Assembly: GCA_017495105.1 (NCBI GenBank)
Contig: JAFEIL010000070.1
Span: 1 to 59,413, forward strand
Direction of reading: 5' to 3'
Length of the DNA stretch: 59,413 nt
Source: Emticicia sp.
GTDB taxonomy: Bacteria > Bacteroidota > Bacteroidia > Cytophagales > Spirosomataceae
Of this stretch, positions 34,165 to 42,807 are shown piece after piece; the stretch's first letter is position 1, and every line of letters starts with the position of its first letter. Under the pieces are notes generated by a model. It was not told where the DNA came from. It ran no database searches and saw nothing but the letters and a program-made list of their open reading frames with translations. Both the position numbers and the translations under genes were made by a program.

Positions 34165-35208
34165 ATGAGGTTATTTTTTGTCTTGTTGTTCAGTTTGGGA
34201 GTTCGGCTTGCTGTTGCACAAGATGTAAATTTCGTAAAAGTCTACCATCCTTTTATTAATAAGGCGGAGTTGTTGGTAGTTGATGCCAATTACAAAGATG
34301 CTCTCGAAAATTATCAAAAAGCCTTTTCTGTAGTGCCTCGTGGTTTTATGAAAGATTATTTCAATGCTGCAGTTTGTGCTACATATTTGGGCGATGCCAC
34401 CAATACCTATAAATATTTACTCGAAGTAGCAGGAAAGGGCATTAGTCTTGATTTTATTAAAGACGAAACGGCTTTTATGGGTATTCAGCAAGACCCAAGT
34501 TGGCGTAATTTTGAGAAAGAATATCTTGTAAAAAAGCGTGAATTTGACCTAAAAATAAATAAAGGTCTGAAAGATAAATTGGCAAAAGTTGTAGAGCGTG
34601 ATCAATGGTTTAGGGTGCGAGGTGCAGAGGCTTTTGCCGATACTATTATGAAAGTTGACCGCCGAAACGCAACCGAACTTGATTATGTTTTTGATAGATA
34701 TGGCTTTCCAGGAGAAGACCAAATAGGCTGTGGGGATGGTGGAATGCCTATTATTCAATATCCGTTCTACACAGTTATTCGTCGTCAAACCCCAGAAAAT
34801 CAGACAATTAATTTTTCAAACTATTTGATGACAGCCGTTCGGAATGGGCGTATCACACCGCATTCGGCTACACATATCATGGCTACCATCAATGGCAACG
34901 ATGTGTTTTTCGCCCGATACGTGTTTAAGATTTTAACTGACGAACCGCTAGCAATGCAAGGAAAATCCTTTGCAGCTAAGCTAAATAAGTGGGTTTTTAG
35001 ACAAATAGATGTTACTGATGAACAAAGAATCAACGAAATGCGTTTGCAGAATGGGATGGAGACATTGGCCGAGTATCGTAAAAAAATCATTTTTGCGTTA
35101 AACGACAATCGTTTTTTGTTTCCGTATCGTTCGTATGTTGCTATGTGGTCGGTCAATGACTCAAATATAGCTTCCGATTATTTAGAAGGAACTGTGGTTT
35201 TGGAGTAA
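34165..35208 (+). CDS. Exported hypothetical protein with TPR-like and DUF6624-like parts
   Basis: The ATG at 34165 gives a clean signal peptide, MRLFFVLLFSLGVRLAVAQ. Residues about 30-110 resemble TPR-type helices (ALENYQKAFSVVPRGFMK, YFNAAVCATYLGD). The later part, with QWFRVRGAEAFADTIMKVD, ELDYVFDRYGFPGEDQIG and MTAVRNGRITPHSATHIMA, looks like the DUF6624 pattern of Asp/Asn turns and a G-x-P loop, but this match is by eye. No catalytic role is known. It precedes rseP by 115 nt. Confidence 0.65.
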   Translation: MRLFFVLLFSLGVRLAVAQDVNFVKVYHPFINKAELLVVDANYKDALENYQKAFSVVPRGFMKDYFNAAVCATYLGDATNTYKYLLEVAGKGISLDFIKDETAFMGIQQDPSWRNFEKEYLVKKREFDLKINKGLKDKLAKVVERDQWFRVRGAEAFADTIMKVDRRNATELDYVFDRYGFPGEDQIGCGDGGMPIIQYPFYTVIRRQTPENQTINFSNYLMTAVRNGRITPHSATHIMATINGNDVFFARYVFKILTDEPLAMQGKSFAAKLNKWVFRQIDVTDEQRINEMRLQNGMETLAEYRKKIIFALNDNRFLFPYRSYVAMWSVNDSNIASDYLEGTVVLE

Positions 35209-35323
35209 TTGAGAACATAGTTACACAGGCTAAATAGAAAAGAAGGTCATATTAATATTATATTTTTCATAATTAAAAAACTGATTTAGGCTAAAACCAA
35301 ATCAAACAAATCAAAGTCAACTA

Positions 35324-36658
35324 ATGGCAATTTTAACAATGATTGGTCAGCTTTTGCTGGCATTGACTATTCTGGTCGGATTACACGAATTTGGACACTT
35401 TATTTTTGCTCGTATTTTCGGTATTAGGGTTAATAAATTTTATATTTTCTTTGACTTCCTTTTTCCATTACCAAATGTTTTAAACTTTGCTTTGTGGAAA
35501 AAGAAAAGTGGTGATACTGAATATGGTTTGGGTTGGTTTCCACTCGGTGGCTATGTGGACATTGCAGGAATGATTGATGAAACTAAAGATGCTTCTCAGC
35601 TTTCTTCAACGCCCGAACCGCACGAATTTCGCTCGAAACCAGCTTGGCAACGCCTTTTTGTAATGTTGGGCGGAATTATTGTAAACGTAATTCTCGGAAT
35701 TTTGATTTTCTGGGGCGTAAAATTCTATTGGGGAGAAGAATATTACTCAAAAGCAGAAGTAAACAAATTGGGTTATTATGCACATCCATTGGCACAAGAA
35801 ATTGGCATAAAAACAGGTGATAAAGTTATTAAAGTAAATGGTGAAGACTATGAATCTGCGGGCGAAGTTCGTGCGGCTTTGATGCAAGAAAATACTAATT
35901 TTACAATTGAGCGTGATGGTGAACAAAAAGAAATACCAGTACCAAACGATTTGATTGATAAAGTAGCGAGCAAAGTTCCTTTTATGGAGCCAATTTATCC
36001 ATTTAAAGTTGGTGAAATTGCTAAAGGAATGCCAGCCGAAGCGGCAGGTCTGAAAGCAGGCGATAAAATCGTTAAAATTGATAGTATGACAATTGTTTGT
36101 TTCCAAGACTTTCAAGCAGCAATAAAAAAACAAGCAGGGAAGAAAGTTGATTTATTGGTTGAAAGAGGCGGTCAAACTGTCAAAATGAGTCCAACCGTTA
36201 CAGAAGAAGGAACAATCGGTTTTACATCCGATATGACTCTTACATCGAGCAAACGCTCACTTTCTTTTGGGGAATCATTTATTACAGGAGCTAAAGATGC
36301 ACTTTCGGTGATTCCGAATCAAATTCAAGGATTTGGAAGAATTTTCAAAGGACATATTTCGGCAGGAAATGCCGTAAGTGGCCCAGTTGGCTTAGCTCAA
36401 ATGTATGGTAAATCTTGGGATTGGGAAAGATTTTGGGGCTTAACAGGTTTATTATCAATGGGTTTGGCTTTTATGAACGCTCTTCCGATTCCAGCTCTCG
36501 ATGGTGGTCACGTTTTGGTTTTATTATACGAAATGATTACACGACGCAAGCCATCAGAAAAATTTATGGAACGTACACAACAAGTAGGTACATTCATTTT
36601 ATTGACCTTGATGGTGCTTGTTTTGTTTAATGATACTTTTAAGGCTTTGTTTAAGTAA
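35324..36658 (+). CDS. rseP: RIP metalloprotease RseP (site-2 protease)
   Basis: RseP cleaves transmembrane segments of anti-sigma factors and leftover signal peptides. HEFGH at residues 21-25 in the first helix is the zinc site, with the third ligand in NALPIPALDGGHVL near residue 385. Two PDZ-like domains lie between (one near 150-215, one near 220-285 with KGMPAEAAGLKAGDKIVKID). The final helix is followed by a short tail. Length (444 aa) is usual. Note that the window's anti-sigma factor carries a membrane helix; a link is conceivable but unproven. Confidence 0.95.
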   Translation: MAILTMIGQLLLALTILVGLHEFGHFIFARIFGIRVNKFYIFFDFLFPLPNVLNFALWKKKSGDTEYGLGWFPLGGYVDIAGMIDETKDASQLSSTPEPHEFRSKPAWQRLFVMLGGIIVNVILGILIFWGVKFYWGEEYYSKAEVNKLGYYAHPLAQEIGIKTGDKVIKVNGEDYESAGEVRAALMQENTNFTIERDGEQKEIPVPNDLIDKVASKVPFMEPIYPFKVGEIAKGMPAEAAGLKAGDKIVKIDSMTIVCFQDFQAAIKKQAGKKVDLLVERGGQTVKMSPTVTEEGTIGFTSDMTLTSSKRSLSFGESFITGAKDALSVIPNQIQGFGRIFKGHISAGNAVSGPVGLAQMYGKSWDWERFWGLTGLLSMGLAFMNALPIPALDGGHVLVLLYEMITRRKPSEKFMERTQQVGTFILLTLMVLVLFNDTFKALFK

Positions 36659-36660
36659 TC

Positions 36661-36690
36661 CAGCCCCTAACCCCCAAAGGGGGATTTTTA
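36661..36690. repeat. C-rich repeat, left copy
   Basis: cagcccctaacccccaaagg then gggattttta. It is the inverted partner of the copy at 36762-36792 and begins 2 nt after the rseP stop codon. Confidence 0.85.
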
Positions 36691-36699
36691 TACCATAAA

Positions 36700-37230
36700 A
36701 TGATAAAAGTACTTGTAATATTTTTTTCTTTAATAAATATGTTTCCTAATAGGGAAGTCGTAAAAATTCCCCCTCTGGGGGTTAGGGGGCTGCACGCCTT
36801 CCATACTTCCTTGACTGAGATTCAATACAACGCCAAAGAAAAGTCTTTGGAAATAAGTATCCGAATGTTTACTGATGATTTGGAAACCGCTTTGACGAAA
36901 GCCAATAACGGTCAGAAAATCATGATAGGGGGGAAGAATGATAATAGCAATGCAGTTTTGAATAAATATATTCAGCAACATTTTGCGATTCTTACGCCAC
37001 AAAAACAAAAAAAAACCTTAACAGTTTTGGGCAAAGAATTAGAAGGTGATGCCACTTGGGTTTATGTCGAAATCCCTAATAGTCAAGATTGTAAAGGACA
37101 TATTCTTTATAATAACTTGATGCAAGAATTGTTTGACGACCAAAGCAATCTGGTAAATTTTATATATTTGGGTAATAAAAAAACATACCTTTTCAATGCC
37201 AAAACTCGTGCAATTGAAATAGATTTATAA
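36700..37230 (+). CDS. DUF6702 family exported protein with repeat-encoded insertion
   Basis: The conserved part starts at HAFHTSLTEIQYNAKEKSLE (residue 32) and continues with SIRMFTDDLETAL, which is the DUF6702 signature known from Bacteroidota; function is unknown. The first 15 residues (MIKVLVIFFSLINMF) are the hydrophobic signal core. Residues 22-31 (KIPPLGVRGL) are translated from the inverted copy of the C-rich repeat, placed exactly between the signal and the mature domain. The frame is intact, so the protein may still be made. It follows rseP by 41 nt. Confidence 0.8.
   Translation: MIKVLVIFFSLINMFPNREVVKIPPLGVRGLHAFHTSLTEIQYNAKEKSLEISIRMFTDDLETALTKANNGQKIMIGGKNDNSNAVLNKYIQQHFAILTPQKQKKTLTVLGKELEGDATWVYVEIPNSQDCKGHILYNNLMQELFDDQSNLVNFIYLGNKKTYLFNAKTRAIEIDL
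36762..36792. repeat. C-rich repeat, right inverted copy, inside the gene
   Basis: aaaaattccccctctggggg then ttagggggctg. It is inverted with respect to 36661-36690, giving a 132-nt unit with terminal inverted repeats that covers the start codon of the DUF6702 gene. Confidence 0.85.
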
Positions 37231-37282
37231 GTTTTTTTAACCACATTTTCTGAAAAACACCTACATTTTGAAAATTTTCATT

Positions 37283-37306
37283 AAACAGTATGCCTGCATA
37301 CTGTTT
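37283..37306. promoter_or_regulatory. Palindromic operator candidate upstream of the MarR gene
   Basis: aaacagtatgc-ct-gcatactgttt is a perfect 11-nt inverted repeat. It ends 6 nt before a TAnnTTTG box and 41 nt before the MarR start codon, the usual place for an autoregulatory MarR site. A T-run follows it, so it could also terminate the upstream gene. Confidence 0.65.
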
Positions 37307-37312
37307 TTTTTA

Positions 37313-37320
37313 TACTTTTG
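37313..37320 (+). promoter_or_regulatory. Candidate -7 box of the MarR gene
   Basis: TACTTTTG matches TAnnTTTG, 27 nt before the ATG and just after the palindrome. Confidence 0.5.
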
Positions 37321-37347
37321 CGTAGAGTCGAAAAGTAAAATACACCA

Positions 37348-37818
37348 ATGAAAAAGGAAAAAACGATAGATTTTTATATAAAATGGGCATGGCATTCTAT
37401 TTCAAGAATGTATAATGCTTATGCCAATCCGAATGAGATGACGATGGCTATTGGCTACGTTTTGCTTAATATTGACTCAGAAAAAGGCACTCCTGCAACC
37501 AAAATCGGCCCTTCGATTGGAATGGAGCCTCGAAGCCTAACCAGAATGCTGAAAACGCTTGAAGAAAAAGGCTGGATTTATCGTGAGATTGACCCCGACG
37601 ATAAGCGTTTTGTACGAGTTTTCTTGACCGAAGAGGGTAGAAAGAAAAGAAGTTTTTCGCGTGAAGGTGTAATCATTTTTAATAAGATGATTCAGGAGCA
37701 AATTCCAGCAGAGAAATTGGCGGTATTTTTTGAAGTAATCAAAGAAATAAACCGCTTAGTTGATGAGCAAAACAGTAAAGCCAAAGAAACGCTCATTTTA
37801 GAAAACGAAATAATTTAA
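37348..37818 (+). CDS. MarR-family transcriptional regulator
   Basis: A winged-helix regulator of 156 aa. GTPATKIGPSIGMEPRSLTR and MLKTLEEKGWIYREIDPDDK carry the recognition helix and the wing with the DxRx-type motif DPDDKRFVRVFLTEEG. N- and C-terminal helices form the dimer. MarR proteins bind small ligands and repress nearby genes. Its own promoter holds a perfect palindrome, so autorepression is likely. The next gene, an exported beta protein, may also be controlled but has its own box. Confidence 0.9.
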   Translation: MKKEKTIDFYIKWAWHSISRMYNAYANPNEMTMAIGYVLLNIDSEKGTPATKIGPSIGMEPRSLTRMLKTLEEKGWIYREIDPDDKRFVRVFLTEEGRKKRSFSREGVIIFNKMIQEQIPAEKLAVFFEVIKEINRLVDEQNSKAKETLILENEII

Positions 37819-37850
37819 TCAAATTGCTGAGACTAAAAATCTATTTCTTG

Positions 37851-37858
37851 TAGTTTTG
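37851..37858 (+). promoter_or_regulatory. Candidate -7 box of the 153-aa exported protein gene
   Basis: TAGTTTTG matches TAnnTTTG, 21 nt before the ATG at 37880. Confidence 0.4.
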
Positions 37859-37879
37859 TAGCGAAAACATCAACCCAAT

Positions 37880-38341
37880 ATGCACAAAAAACTACTTTTG
37901 ATTATAGCTTTCGTATCAATCGCTCAACTTTCAGAGGCACAATCATTTACATATTATCCTTTCAATTCGATATTTTCGATTGCCACAAATCCAAATAAAG
38001 CTGTTTGGGCTGATTTTAGATTCCAGATGAATTCTTACTTTTCATCATTAAGCACGGAGGTTTCTCCAATGATTAATTTGAATAAATCAGAACGAGCTAA
38101 ATTTTACGTGGGAGTGGGCGTAAAGGCCAATTTCTTGAATGCTTTAAATCCAGATGCTTCCAAACAATCACCTTTAGAAGGATTCTGTTTGAATGCTGGT
38201 GTTAGAACTTCTCCAATCGAAAAATTGCCAAGATTTCAAATTGTTTTTGAACTTTCTCCTTATGCTAATAAAAACTTTGATTTAGGGGTTTTTAGAGCCA
38301 ATCTAGGCTTGGGATATGTTTTAGGTAAGAAAAAACAATAA
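37880..38341 (+). CDS. Exported beta-strand-rich hypothetical protein (153 aa)
   Basis: A signal peptide ends in LSEAQ near residue 21. The rest has alternating strands, such as VWADFRFQMNSYFSSL, KFYVGVGVKANFLNAL and FRANLGLGYVLGKKK, which suggests a small outer-membrane barrel. No family name was recognised. It has a probable promoter of its own and a strong terminator downstream. The function is unknown. Confidence 0.7.
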   Translation: MHKKLLLIIAFVSIAQLSEAQSFTYYPFNSIFSIATNPNKAVWADFRFQMNSYFSSLSTEVSPMINLNKSERAKFYVGVGVKANFLNALNPDASKQSPLEGFCLNAGVRTSPIEKLPRFQIVFELSPYANKNFDLGVFRANLGLGYVLGKKKQ

Positions 38342-38500
38342 ACTTTTTTTGTTGACATTTTAGATTATTGAATTTGCTATTATCCGAAATGATAAAAAAG
38401 TAACGAGTTTGATTCGGACAGAAGGCTAAGGAAGCCTTGCACCACTCAACTTGCTTATTTTAGGGGATGCTATTATAAATTATGGTTTTGAATAATACCC

Positions 38501-38539
38501 AAAAAAGGGTTTTGAAAATATTTTCAAAACCCTTTTTTT
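38501..38539. terminator. Bidirectional terminator
   Basis: Perfect 19-nt arms (aaaaaagggttttgaaaat and complement) without spacer, with U-runs on both strands. It lies between the 153-aa protein gene and the convergent S41 protease. Confidence 0.85.
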
Positions 38540-38586
38540 GTATGAACCAAATTCTCAGCGAGGGTTTATGCAATAAACCCTACAAA

Positions 38587-40254
38587 TTATAACTTCTTCT
38601 CTTTCTCCAGCTTTTCGGCCTTGTTAAATTGTTTGATGGCCGTTGTAACGATAGGATCTTGACTAAAAACTATTTGATAAAACTCATTATTCAAACCATT
38701 TTTCATGTTTCGTTGCCAAATATGGCGGGCAATATTTGCCTTGATTTGTAGTTTAATAAACTCCTTTGAGCGAGCAAACTCATTGGTGTTAAACTTAATT
38801 TCAGAGCTATTTGCGAGTTTTTTAATCTCTTCGAGCATTGCATCGCTTATCACAAAATTGCTCAAAAAGGCACTAAAAGACTGTTTTTCAAGTGCTTTGC
38901 GATTCGTATTTGCGTAGGTGAGAGCATATTCACGTAGAATATTTTTGCCGTAAAGTTCGAGTAAATATTTAGTAATATGGCTTGTATCTCTCGGCACAAA
39001 AATATCTGGAGTTACGCCACCGCCGCCATAAACCGTTCGTCCACCTTTGGTCTTAAAACGCATTTTAGGGTTGTTTTTGATGCTATCAGCAATAAAAAAC
39101 TCGCCTGATTTACCGCGATCATACAATTCATTTTCGTAGTTTTCTAAATGCCCTTTTTGATAAGGTTTCTGAACGCTACGTCCACTCGGAATATAATAGC
39201 GAGAAATTGTTAGGCGAAGTTCTGAGCCATCAGAAAGCTGAATTGGCTGCTGAACTAAGCCTTTACCAAATGTACGACGGCCAACAATCAAGGCTCGGTC
39301 ATAATCTTGTAAAGACCCTGAAACGATTTCCGAAGCTGATGCACTTCCTTCATCAACCATCACCACGATTGCACCTTTTTCAAACATTCCGTCGTTTCCT
39401 GCATAGGTTTTGCGGTTATTGCGAGCATCTTTGCCATCGGTATAAACAATTACGTCTTTTCCGCCAATGAGTTCATCAACAATATCCGTTGCCCTGTCCA
39501 TGTATCCGCCCGGATTTCCACGAAGGTCGAGCAATAGTTGTTTCATGCCCTGTTTTTTAAGCTCAGAAAGATGTTGCTTAAATTCATCGTAAGTAGTTTC
39601 TGTAAAACGATTGATTTTGATGTAAGCTGTTTTCTTATCTTCCATTAGATAGGCAGCATCAATCGAATACTGTGCGATTTTATCTCGAACGACCGTAAAT
39701 TTGAGTAAATCCTTAAAACCTCGGCGTTTGATTTCGAGTTTTACTTCCGTTCCGCGTTTTCCACGCAGATTCGCAAAAATATTATTGCTATTGGCGTCTT
39801 TTCCTGTCAGTTTACTATTATTTGCCTTAATAATGGCATCGCCACTCTGTACGCCAACCATTTCGGAAGGCCCGCCAGCCAAAGGCGTAACCACATAAAG
39901 CGTATCATTAAAGACATTAAACTCAATACCGATACCATCAAAACCACTTTCAAGTTGCGAACGAGCAATATCTGCCTCTTGTGGCGGAAAATAATAAGTG
40001 TGCGGGTCGAGTTTTTCGAGCATTTTTGTAATCGAATAGTCGGCCAACGAATCGGTATTTACACTGTCAACGTAGCTACGATTAATGTAAGTCAGAATTT
40101 CCTTAAACTTATTTGAACTACGAGAAACATCTCCTCCAACTCTTCGTCCGCCAAAAAAAGTTGCTCCAATCAGTATTCCGACCACGAGTGTTGTAGCAAT
40201 CACAATAGGTGTGCGAATCGTCGTTTGACTATTTTGAATTTTATTTTCTTCCAC
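38587..40254 (-). CDS. S41 family C-terminal processing peptidase
   Basis: The protein trims or degrades exported proteins from the C-terminus. It starts with GTG at 40254 and has one membrane anchor (IVIATTLVVGILIGATFF, about residues 18-35). A PDZ domain is near 100-185 (GIGIEFNVFNDTLYVVTPLA, GVQSGDAIIKAN). The catalytic Ser is in DEGSASASEIVSG near residue 308 and the Lys in TFGKGLVQQP near 333, the CtpA dyad. LLDLRGNPGGYMD precedes them. A C-terminal helical extension (last 130 residues) is usual in Bacteroidota. Length is 555 aa. Confidence 0.93.
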   Translation of the reverse strand: MEENKIQNSQTTIRTPIVIATTLVVGILIGATFFGGRRVGGDVSRSSNKFKEILTYINRSYVDSVNTDSLADYSITKMLEKLDPHTYYFPPQEADIARSQLESGFDGIGIEFNVFNDTLYVVTPLAGGPSEMVGVQSGDAIIKANNSKLTGKDANSNNIFANLRGKRGTEVKLEIKRRGFKDLLKFTVVRDKIAQYSIDAAYLMEDKKTAYIKINRFTETTYDEFKQHLSELKKQGMKQLLLDLRGNPGGYMDRATDIVDELIGGKDVIVYTDGKDARNNRKTYAGNDGMFEKGAIVVMVDEGSASASEIVSGSLQDYDRALIVGRRTFGKGLVQQPIQLSDGSELRLTISRYYIPSGRSVQKPYQKGHLENYENELYDRGKSGEFFIADSIKNNPKMRFKTKGGRTVYGGGGVTPDIFVPRDTSHITKYLLELYGKNILREYALTYANTNRKALEKQSFSAFLSNFVISDAMLEEIKKLANSSEIKFNTNEFARSKEFIKLQIKANIARHIWQRNMKNGLNNEFYQIVFSQDPIVTTAIKQFNKAEKLEKEKKL

Positions 40255-40488
40255 TATTTAATTTAGTTTAAAAATTGTTTTCTTGGTTAAATATCGTTTC
40301 ATGTTGTTTTTGAAGTCAATATCATTTGAAAAAATAATACCGCTACAATTTGCAACATTTTCAATAAATTGTAACAAATTTACGCAAACACATAAAAATT
40401 AGTTCGTACTTTTAGAAACAGATTCCTGTAATAATAAATTACATTAAACTGCATAAATTTCTATTCTCAACCCCAATTTACTAAAGAA

Positions 40489-41613
40489 ATGTCTGAAAAT
40501 CAATCACGTCGCTCGTTTTTACAAAACCTCGGTGTTGGTCTTGGCACCACTGCGACTGCATTTGCCGTGCCATCAGTAATGGCCGTATCAGAAGTTGCTC
40601 CACCAAAAGATGAAAAAAAGCTTGGTATTGCACTCGTTGGTTTGGGTAGCTACGCCAAAAATCAGTTGGCGGTTGCCTTAGAAAATGCCAAAAACTGTTA
40701 TTTGGCCGCCATTGTGACTGGCACACCTTCAAAAGCCGAAGAGTGGAAAAAAAAATATAATTTACCCAAAGAAAGCGTTTATAACTATCAAAATTTCGAT
40801 GAAATAGCCAAAAATAAAGCTGTTGATATTATTTACGTGGTTTTGCCAAATTCTATGCACCCCGAATTTGTGATTCGTGCGGCAAAAGCTGGTAAACACG
40901 TAATGTGCGAAAAACCAATGGCCAATTCGGTAGCAGAATGCGATGCCATGATAAAAGCCTGTAAAGATGCGGGCGTACAGTTGGGTGTGGGTTATCGCCT
41001 TCATTTTGAGCCTTTTACGCAAGAAATCATGCGAATCGGTCAGAAAAAAGAGAAAGGAAATGTGAGGTTTATGCAAACAAATTTTGGTTTTACAATCGGC
41101 GACCCAACGCAGTGGCGTTTGAAAAAAGCAATGGCAGGTGGTGGGCCTTTGATGGATGTAGGTATTTATTGTGTGCAGGCATCTCGTTACGTGACGGGCG
41201 AAGAACCGCTTTGGGTAACGGCTCAGTTTGGACCAATTACTGATAAAGAGCGTTTTAAAGATGTAGAAGAAAGTGTTTCGTGGCAAATGGAGTTTCCAGG
41301 CGGAGCGATGGTGAATGGTTTTAGTTCGTACAAGTCAAATATTGAGCAACTTTATGTATCAGCCGATAAAGGTTGGATGCAACTAAGTCCAGCATATAGC
41401 TATGGCCCAATCAAAGGCCGTACCAACGACGGAGAATTGAAATTGCCAGTTGTGCATCATCAAACTGTGATGATGGAAGCCATCTGCAAAGAATTTATGG
41501 AAACAGGAAAATTTCCGAAACACATCGACGGCGATGAAGGTAAACGTGATATGAAAATCTTACTGGCCATCTACGAAGCCGCTCAGACTGGAAAACGTAT
41601 TAGTTTGGTGTAG
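40489..41613 (+). CDS. Tat-exported Gfo/Idh/MocA oxidoreductase
   Basis: A twin-arginine signal (QSRRSFLQNLGVGLGTTATA) indicates export of the folded, NAD(P)-bound enzyme. The Rossmann domain shows GIALVGLGSYAKNQLAVALE near residue 46 and VLPNSMHPEFVIRAAKAGKH, MCEKPMANSVAECD near 140, where the EKP lysine belongs to the active site. The C-terminal substrate domain includes GGGPLMDVGIYCVQASRYV. Periplasmic Gfo/Idh enzymes act on sugars or glycosides, but the substrate is not shown. Length is 374 aa. Confidence 0.9.
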   Translation: MSENQSRRSFLQNLGVGLGTTATAFAVPSVMAVSEVAPPKDEKKLGIALVGLGSYAKNQLAVALENAKNCYLAAIVTGTPSKAEEWKKKYNLPKESVYNYQNFDEIAKNKAVDIIYVVLPNSMHPEFVIRAAKAGKHVMCEKPMANSVAECDAMIKACKDAGVQLGVGYRLHFEPFTQEIMRIGQKKEKGNVRFMQTNFGFTIGDPTQWRLKKAMAGGGPLMDVGIYCVQASRYVTGEEPLWVTAQFGPITDKERFKDVEESVSWQMEFPGGAMVNGFSSYKSNIEQLYVSADKGWMQLSPAYSYGPIKGRTNDGELKLPVVHHQTVMMEAICKEFMETGKFPKHIDGDEGKRDMKILLAIYEAAQTGKRISLV

Positions 41614-41619
41614 CCTTTC

Positions 41620-41701
41620 AGACAAGAGATATTAGACAAAAGACAAGAGAGTTAAAAAGGTGTATCAAAATCTTTTGTCTCTTTTCTAAAGTCTCTTGTC
41701 T
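41620..41701. repeat. Heptamer array AGACAAG with inverted copy
   Basis: Left units start at 41620, 41627, 41634 and 41641 (AGACAAG, AGATATT, AGACAAA, AGACAAG). On the other strand the right arm has AGACAAG at 41695-41701, AGACTTT at 41688-41694, AGAAAAG at 41681-41687 and AGACAAA at 41674-41680. The two arms pair into a long imperfect hairpin. Confidence 0.85.
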
Positions 41702-41766
41702 TCTAAATCAAACCATTTTTTAAGTTTTATCGTTATACGTATTCAAACAAAATCTATCAGACACAA

Positions 41767-42597
41767 ATGAAAAAAATCGTTTTACTATTCTCTCTTTTTG
41801 TATCAATGGGAGCAATGGCACAAGGTATCAAAACACCAGCCCCAAGTCCAACCCAAACCATTAAGCAAGATTTTGCTCTTTCATCAATCGAAGTAAACTA
41901 TTCTCGTCCGTTGGCTAAAGGTCGTAAGATTTTTGGTGATTTAGTACCTTTTGGTGCTATGTGGAGAACTGGGGCTAATGGTGCAACCAAAGTAACTTTC
42001 GGTGAAGATGTGAAAGTTGGCGGTGTTGCGGTAAAAGCTGGTTCGTATGCACTTTACTCAATTCCGAATGCAGGTGAGTGGGAAATTATCTTGAACAAAG
42101 GTGTAAATAATGGTGGTTTGAGCGGCTACAAAAAAGAAGAAGACGTAGCTCGTTTCAAAGTAAAATCAATGACTCTGCCAATGAATATTGAGTCGTTTAC
42201 GATTATCATCGGTGATGTATTGGCGGCATCGGCAAATATCCAAATTTTGTGGGAAAACACAGCCGTAAGCATTCCAGTAGAAGCTGATATTGATAGCAAA
42301 ATCATGAAATCAATTGATGGTGCAATGAATGTTGATAGCCGTCCGTATTTTGCAGCAGCGGGTTACTATTTTGATAATGGCAAAGATTTATCGAAAGCAT
42401 TAGAATGGGTAAACAAAGCAATTGATGCTCAACCAAGTGCTTATTGGATGGTGCATTTGAAAGCAAAAATTCAGGCGAAAATGGGTGATAAAGTAGCTGC
42501 AAAAGCAACAGCTACGAAAGGAATTGAGTTAGCAAAAGCTGGTGGAAATCCTGACTATGTAGCTCTGAACGAAAAATTGATTGCAACTTTGAAGTAA
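41767..42597 (+). CDS. DUF2911 domain exported protein with TPR-like tail
   Basis: Signal peptide MKKIVLLFSLFVSMGAMAQ is followed by the DUF2911 domain at about residues 25-170: ALSSIEVNYSRPLAKGRKIF, LVPFGAMWRTGANGATKVTF and AGSYALYSIPNAGEWEIILN. The last 90 residues are helical and TPR-like (ALEWVNKAIDAQPSAYWMVH). Function is unknown; the family is frequent in Bacteroidota as an exported protein. A terminator follows at 42625. Confidence 0.92.
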   Translation: MKKIVLLFSLFVSMGAMAQGIKTPAPSPTQTIKQDFALSSIEVNYSRPLAKGRKIFGDLVPFGAMWRTGANGATKVTFGEDVKVGGVAVKAGSYALYSIPNAGEWEIILNKGVNNGGLSGYKKEEDVARFKVKSMTLPMNIESFTIIIGDVLAASANIQILWENTAVSIPVEADIDSKIMKSIDGAMNVDSRPYFAAAGYYFDNGKDLSKALEWVNKAIDAQPSAYWMVHLKAKIQAKMGDKVAAKATATKGIELAKAGGNPDYVALNEKLIATLK

Positions 42598-42624
42598 GAA
42601 TATTTCAAATTGGCTTATAAACAG

Positions 42625-42656
42625 AAGCTCTCTTTCATTAGGAAGAGAGCTTTTTT
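42625..42656 (+). terminator. Terminator after the DUF2911 gene
   Basis: aagctctctt and aagagagctt form a 10-nt stem with an 8-nt loop, followed by a T-run. Confidence 0.85.
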
Positions 42657-42712
42657 GGTGCTTTTTTTCTTGAAAAAACAAAATTTGTTAAATAAAAATT
42701 ATCCAAAAAAAA

Positions 42713-42743
42713 TTGATTTGGCAAATAATTTATCCTAATTTTG
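42713..42743 (+). promoter_or_regulatory. ahcY promoter
   Basis: TTG at 42713-42715 is followed after 20 nt by TAATTTTG at 42736-42743. The same spacing occurs at guaB. The start codon is 64 nt farther on. Confidence 0.65.
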
Positions 42744-42807
42744 TCTAATATTTAGAAAAACCAACTAAATAAAGAATTTTAAAAGGATAATTTAACTTAT
42801 ATCAATA

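Noticed and set aside
35747-36133. 128-codon open frame opposite rseP
   Set aside because: Phe/Asn-rich reverse reading of the PDZ region with no independent support.
40762-41286. 174-codon open frame opposite the Gfo/Idh gene
   Set aside because: Shadow of a conserved coding region, with no start context or family match.
42598-42807. SAH or SAM riboswitch before ahcY
   Set aside because: The leader holds only the upstream gene's terminator and an AT-rich promoter; no structured, conserved aptamer-like sequence was seen.
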